A stretch of 7,197 nucleotides of DNA. Source: Deltaproteobacteria bacterium (GTDB lineage: Bacteria; Desulfobacterota; DAOWNY01). The notes below the pieces were generated by a model. That model saw only the letters and a program-made list of their open reading frames with translations. It made no database searches and had not been told where the DNA came from. Positions 5,252 to 7,197 of this stretch are shown here, in pieces. Where the stretch lies: positions 1 to 7,197 of the forward strand of contig DAOWNY010000095.1 in assembly GCA_030642325.1 (NCBI GenBank). Direction: 5' to 3'. The position numbers and the translations under genes are program-made. The stretch's first letter is position 1; every line of letters begins with the position of its first letter.

Positions 5252-5350
5252 ATGCGTATTTGTAGTTTTGCGGAGTTACCAGCTATACCGGGAAACATGA
5301 AAGCAGAAACACGACCAATCGTGAACCTTTTACCTGCACAATATAAATAA
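5252..5350 (+). CDS. Possible 32-residue ORF upstream of the adaptor gene
   Basis: ATG 5252 opens a 32-codon frame ending at TAA 5348-5350, only 13 bp before the adaptor ATG; an in-frame TAA directly precedes the ATG. An internal ATG at 5297 would give the 17-residue MKAETRPIVNLLPAQYK, preceded by GGGAA. No membrane segment, no attenuator-like run of one amino acid, and no family resemblance is visible. It could be a leader ORF, the tail of a lost gene, or chance. Confidence 0.2.
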   Translation: MRICSFAELPAIPGNMKAETRPIVNLLPAQYK

Positions 5351-5357
5351 AAGGGGG
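5351..5357 (+). promoter_or_regulatory. Ribosome binding site of the adaptor gene
   Basis: AAGGGGG, 6 nt before ATG 5364. It supports this start, which places the membrane anchor at residues 14-31 as expected. Confidence 0.55.
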
Positions 5358-5363
5358 CGGGAA

Positions 5364-6560
5364 ATGCCTGAGAATGGCGGTAATAAAGTCAGACTGAGGA
5401 AATATCTCTTTTTTGTCATTATCTTCTTTTTTATATGCGGCCTGGCAACGGTTTATTATTCCACTGTTGATAAAGGGGGCGTCGGGAAAGGAATCCTGCG
5501 GCTTCATGGCTGGGTGGAAGGTACGGAGGTTTCTTTGAGCGCCAAGCTAAAGGGACAGGTAATCAAATTGACGGTCGAAGAAAGTTCCGAGGTTAAAAGG
5601 GGTGATCTCATTGCACGGATTGAGTCGAAACAGATTGAGTCGCAGATTGCCAATGCCGAAGCACGGATCAGCGAAGCCAGGGCGGTGCTCACCCGGTCGC
5701 TCAATCGCGTGGAAATACTTAAAAGCAAACTTCGCGGGGCAAATATAGACCTGGAACTGATAAAAAAACGATCTGAGGCTAAAATTCATCAGTCCGAGGC
5801 CAATCTTGCTTCCGCAAGGGCAGTCTTAAGGCAGACAGAGACTAATCTTGTAAAAATAAAAAAGGATTATTTTCGATTTTCTTCCCTGATTAAAAAAAAG
5901 TCTATTGCGCAGCGTGAAATGGATTCCATTGAGGAGGCCTACAATGTGGCAAAGGCGGAAATAGATAAAGGAAACAGTGGGGTTTTGCGAGCGGAGGCCT
6001 CTTTAGGGCTGGCCCGGACATCCCTTGTGGAGATAAGATTACGGAAAAACGATGTGTTTACCCTGGAAAAAGAACTGATTGCGGCAAAAACTGACGAAAA
6101 TATTGCCAAAGCAGTGGTAAACTCTTCCCTGGCCCTGAAAAAGGAGATTGAGGCCAATATGAATGATACCTTTATTTATAGTCCTGTCCGTGGTACGGTT
6201 ACCGACAAGGTAATTGAACTTGGCGAGAATGTGGTTCAAGGTACTCCGCTGGTGGTAATCATTGATATGTCACAGCTCTACGTAAAAACCTACGTTGAGC
6301 AGAAGTATATCGGCAAGGTCAAACTCAATGACCCCTGCAGAATTTACGTAGATTCTTTCCCGGACCGTCATTTTGAGGGACGGGTTATTCTGGTAGCATC
6401 CAAGGCGGAATTTACCCCCCGGGATGTCCAAATGGATGAATATCGTTCCAGTATCGTTTATAAAATCAAAGTGGGTATTGACAATCCGGAAGGTATTCTT
6501 AAGCCGGGCATGCCCGCTGATGTTAACTTGAAGTGGGATCAGGATCAATCGTGGAAATAG
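5364..6560 (+). CDS. HlyD/YbhG-type periplasmic adaptor (membrane fusion protein)
   Basis: Inner-membrane-anchored periplasmic adaptor that links an ABC exporter to an outer-membrane channel for efflux; the substrate cannot be told from sequence. The protein has 398 residues. A short basic N-terminus (KVRLRKY) precedes one membrane segment (about 14-31). GWVEGTEVSLSAKLKGQVIKL (49-69) and VKRGDLIARIES (77-88) form the first half of the lipoyl-like domain. A long alpha-helical hairpin rich in Ala, Glu and Lys follows (about 89-265), then the second lipoyl half IYSPVRGTVTDKVIELGENV (271-290). A beta-barrel domain follows, ending in ILKPGMPADVNLKW (378-391). The segment AEFTPRDVQMDEYRSSIVYKIKV (348-370) is characteristic of YbhG-like adaptors of ABC-2 systems. 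The hairpin is longer than in YbhG itself (about 330 residues). The stop overlaps the ABC ATPase start by 10 bp. Confidence 0.92.
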   Translation: MPENGGNKVRLRKYLFFVIIFFFICGLATVYYSTVDKGGVGKGILRLHGWVEGTEVSLSAKLKGQVIKLTVEESSEVKRGDLIARIESKQIESQIANAEARISEARAVLTRSLNRVEILKSKLRGANIDLELIKKRSEAKIHQSEANLASARAVLRQTETNLVKIKKDYFRFSSLIKKKSIAQREMDSIEEAYNVAKAEIDKGNSGVLRAEASLGLARTSLVEIRLRKNDVFTLEKELIAAKTDENIAKAVVNSSLALKKEIEANMNDTFIYSPVRGTVTDKVIELGENVVQGTPLVVIIDMSQLYVKTYVEQKYIGKVKLNDPCRIYVDSFPDRHFEGRVILVASKAEFTPRDVQMDEYRSSIVYKIKVGIDNPEGILKPGMPADVNLKWDQDQSWK

Positions 6561-7197
6561 CAAGATTAAAAGATCATGCGATTTTAACCGAAAATTTAAC
6601 AAAAAAGTATCGAAACCTGACTGCGGTTAACGATCTTAATCTCAGGGTAAAACCGGGGGAAATATTCGGATTGATCGGCTCCGATGGAGCAGGAAAGACC
6701 ACCACCTTCCAGATGCTTTGCGGTATCCTTGCCCCTACTTCCGGGCTGATGTTCGTTGATGCCCGTGATGTGGAAAAGGAACCTGATAAAATCCGGTCGG
6801 CAATCGGCTACATGTCGCAGGATTTTACCCTTTATGGGGATATGACCGTGGAAGAAAATATAAATTTTATGGCTGACTTGCGCGGGATTCCCTACTCCAT
6901 ACGGGAGGACCAGAAAAAAAAGCTTCTAAATTTTTCCAGGATGGAACCCTTTCGTAACCGCAGGGCGGCCGCTCTTTCCGGAGGCATGAAAAAAAAACTC
7001 GGTCTTAGTTGTGCCCTGATCCACCGACCCAAAATTTTAATCTTGGACGAACCAACCACCGCGGTCGATCCCCTCTCCCGCAGTGAATTCTGGAAAATTC
7101 TCTATGAATTTATTCTTGAGGGAATTACGATAATCATCTCAACCCCGTACATGGATGAAGCAGAAAGATGTCATCAGGTTGCCCTCATGCAGGAAGG
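6551..7197 (+). CDS. ABC transporter ATPase, YbhF/ABC-2 type (partial, runs off window)
   Basis: Cytoplasmic nucleotide-binding subunit that powers the exporter served by the upstream adaptor. 215 residues are visible. Walker A is GSDGAGKTT (43-51, Lys49), the Q-loop is Gln90 in YMSQDFTLYGDMTVEEN, the signature is LSGGMKKKLGL (142-152), and Walker B is ILILDEP (162-168) with catalytic Glu167. The H-loop reads ISTPYMDEAERC, so Pro199 stands where histidine is usual. That variant, with the GxDGAGKTT Walker A, is as I recall typical of the N-terminal half of tandem ATPases such as YbhF, so a second domain may follow. The start is GTG 6551, preceded by AGGA at good spacing and overlapping the adaptor stop; GTG 6533 is the alternative. 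One or two ABC-2 permease genes are expected next. Confidence 0.93.
   Translation, partial: MEIARLKDHAILTENLTKKYRNLTAVNDLNLRVKPGEIFGLIGSDGAGKTTTFQMLCGILAPTSGLMFVDARDVEKEPDKIRSAIGYMSQDFTLYGDMTVEENINFMADLRGIPYSIREDQKKKLLNFSRMEPFRNRRAAALSGGMKKKLGLSCALIHRPKILILDEPTTAVDPLSRSEFWKILYEFILEGITIIISTPYMDEAERCHQVALMQE

Noticed and set aside
5092..5298. 68-codon minus-strand ORF across the IVP remnant end
   Set aside because: It reads antisense through the decayed ORF and the inverted repeat, lacks a ribosome binding site, and resembles no family I know.
5321..5347. Promoter for the adaptor gene (GTGAAC / TATAAA)
   Set aside because: The spacer is only 15 nt, the -35 is poor, and the start would fall within the ribosome binding site.
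4562..5363. CRISPR array or tRNA gene in the long intergenic region
   Set aside because: No regularly spaced repeats and no cloverleaf or TTCGANNC-type arm were seen; the repeats present are pairs around the IVP remnant.

Overview
The window suggests a Gram-negative bacterium of moderate GC, possibly a Desulfobacterota (deltaproteobacterial) lineage. The evidence is a periplasmic adaptor with an ABC ATPase of the YbhG/YbhF kind, which implies an outer membrane, together with the style of the LepB and TruA proteins. The lineage guess is inference from protein character; no database was searched.

Minus-strand block (positions 1 to about 4650, read right to left). The order is truA, then rmlA, an rmlC-like gene, rmlB and rmlD, then lepB, which runs off the left edge. 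The four sugar genes form a complete predicted route from glucose-1-phosphate to a dTDP-6-deoxy-L-hexose, most simply dTDP-L-rhamnose. They are packed tightly: 12 to 15 bp gaps, an ATGA overlap between rmlB and rmlD, and an rmlD stop codon that lies inside the lepB ribosome binding site. A strong sigma-70-type promoter (TTGACT, 17 nt, TATAAA) sits just upstream of rmlA, and a perfect 15-nt palindrome lies inside its spacer. RmlA and the RmlC-like protein are both short forms, resembling the Bacillus subtilis spore-coat set SpsI to SpsL more than the classical enterobacterial proteins.

Intergenic region (about 4562 to 5363, roughly 800 bp). This separates the divergent truA and transporter genes. 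It holds a probable truA promoter, a short leader ORF overlapping the truA start, several small repeats and palindromes, and a decayed four-helix-bundle (23S rRNA intervening-sequence protein family) ORF. That ORF has an in-frame stop, an internal deletion and a frame change. It is enclosed by a 20-bp imperfect inverted repeat (18/20) and, further out, by a 10-bp direct repeat. The whole looks like the remnant of a small stem-loop element that carries an IVP-type gene.

Plus-strand block (5364 to the right edge). A HlyD/YbhG-type membrane-anchored adaptor overlaps by 10 bp the start of an ABC ATPase that is cut by the window end. The ATPase resembles the N-terminal half of YbhF-type tandem ATPases and has proline where the H-loop histidine normally sits. 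ABC-2 permease genes are expected beyond the right edge.

Most of the window is conventional. The parts most worth a second look are the decayed IVP element, the palindromic rml promoter, the RmlC-like protein without the usual catalytic tyrosine, and the degenerate H-loop of the ATPase.
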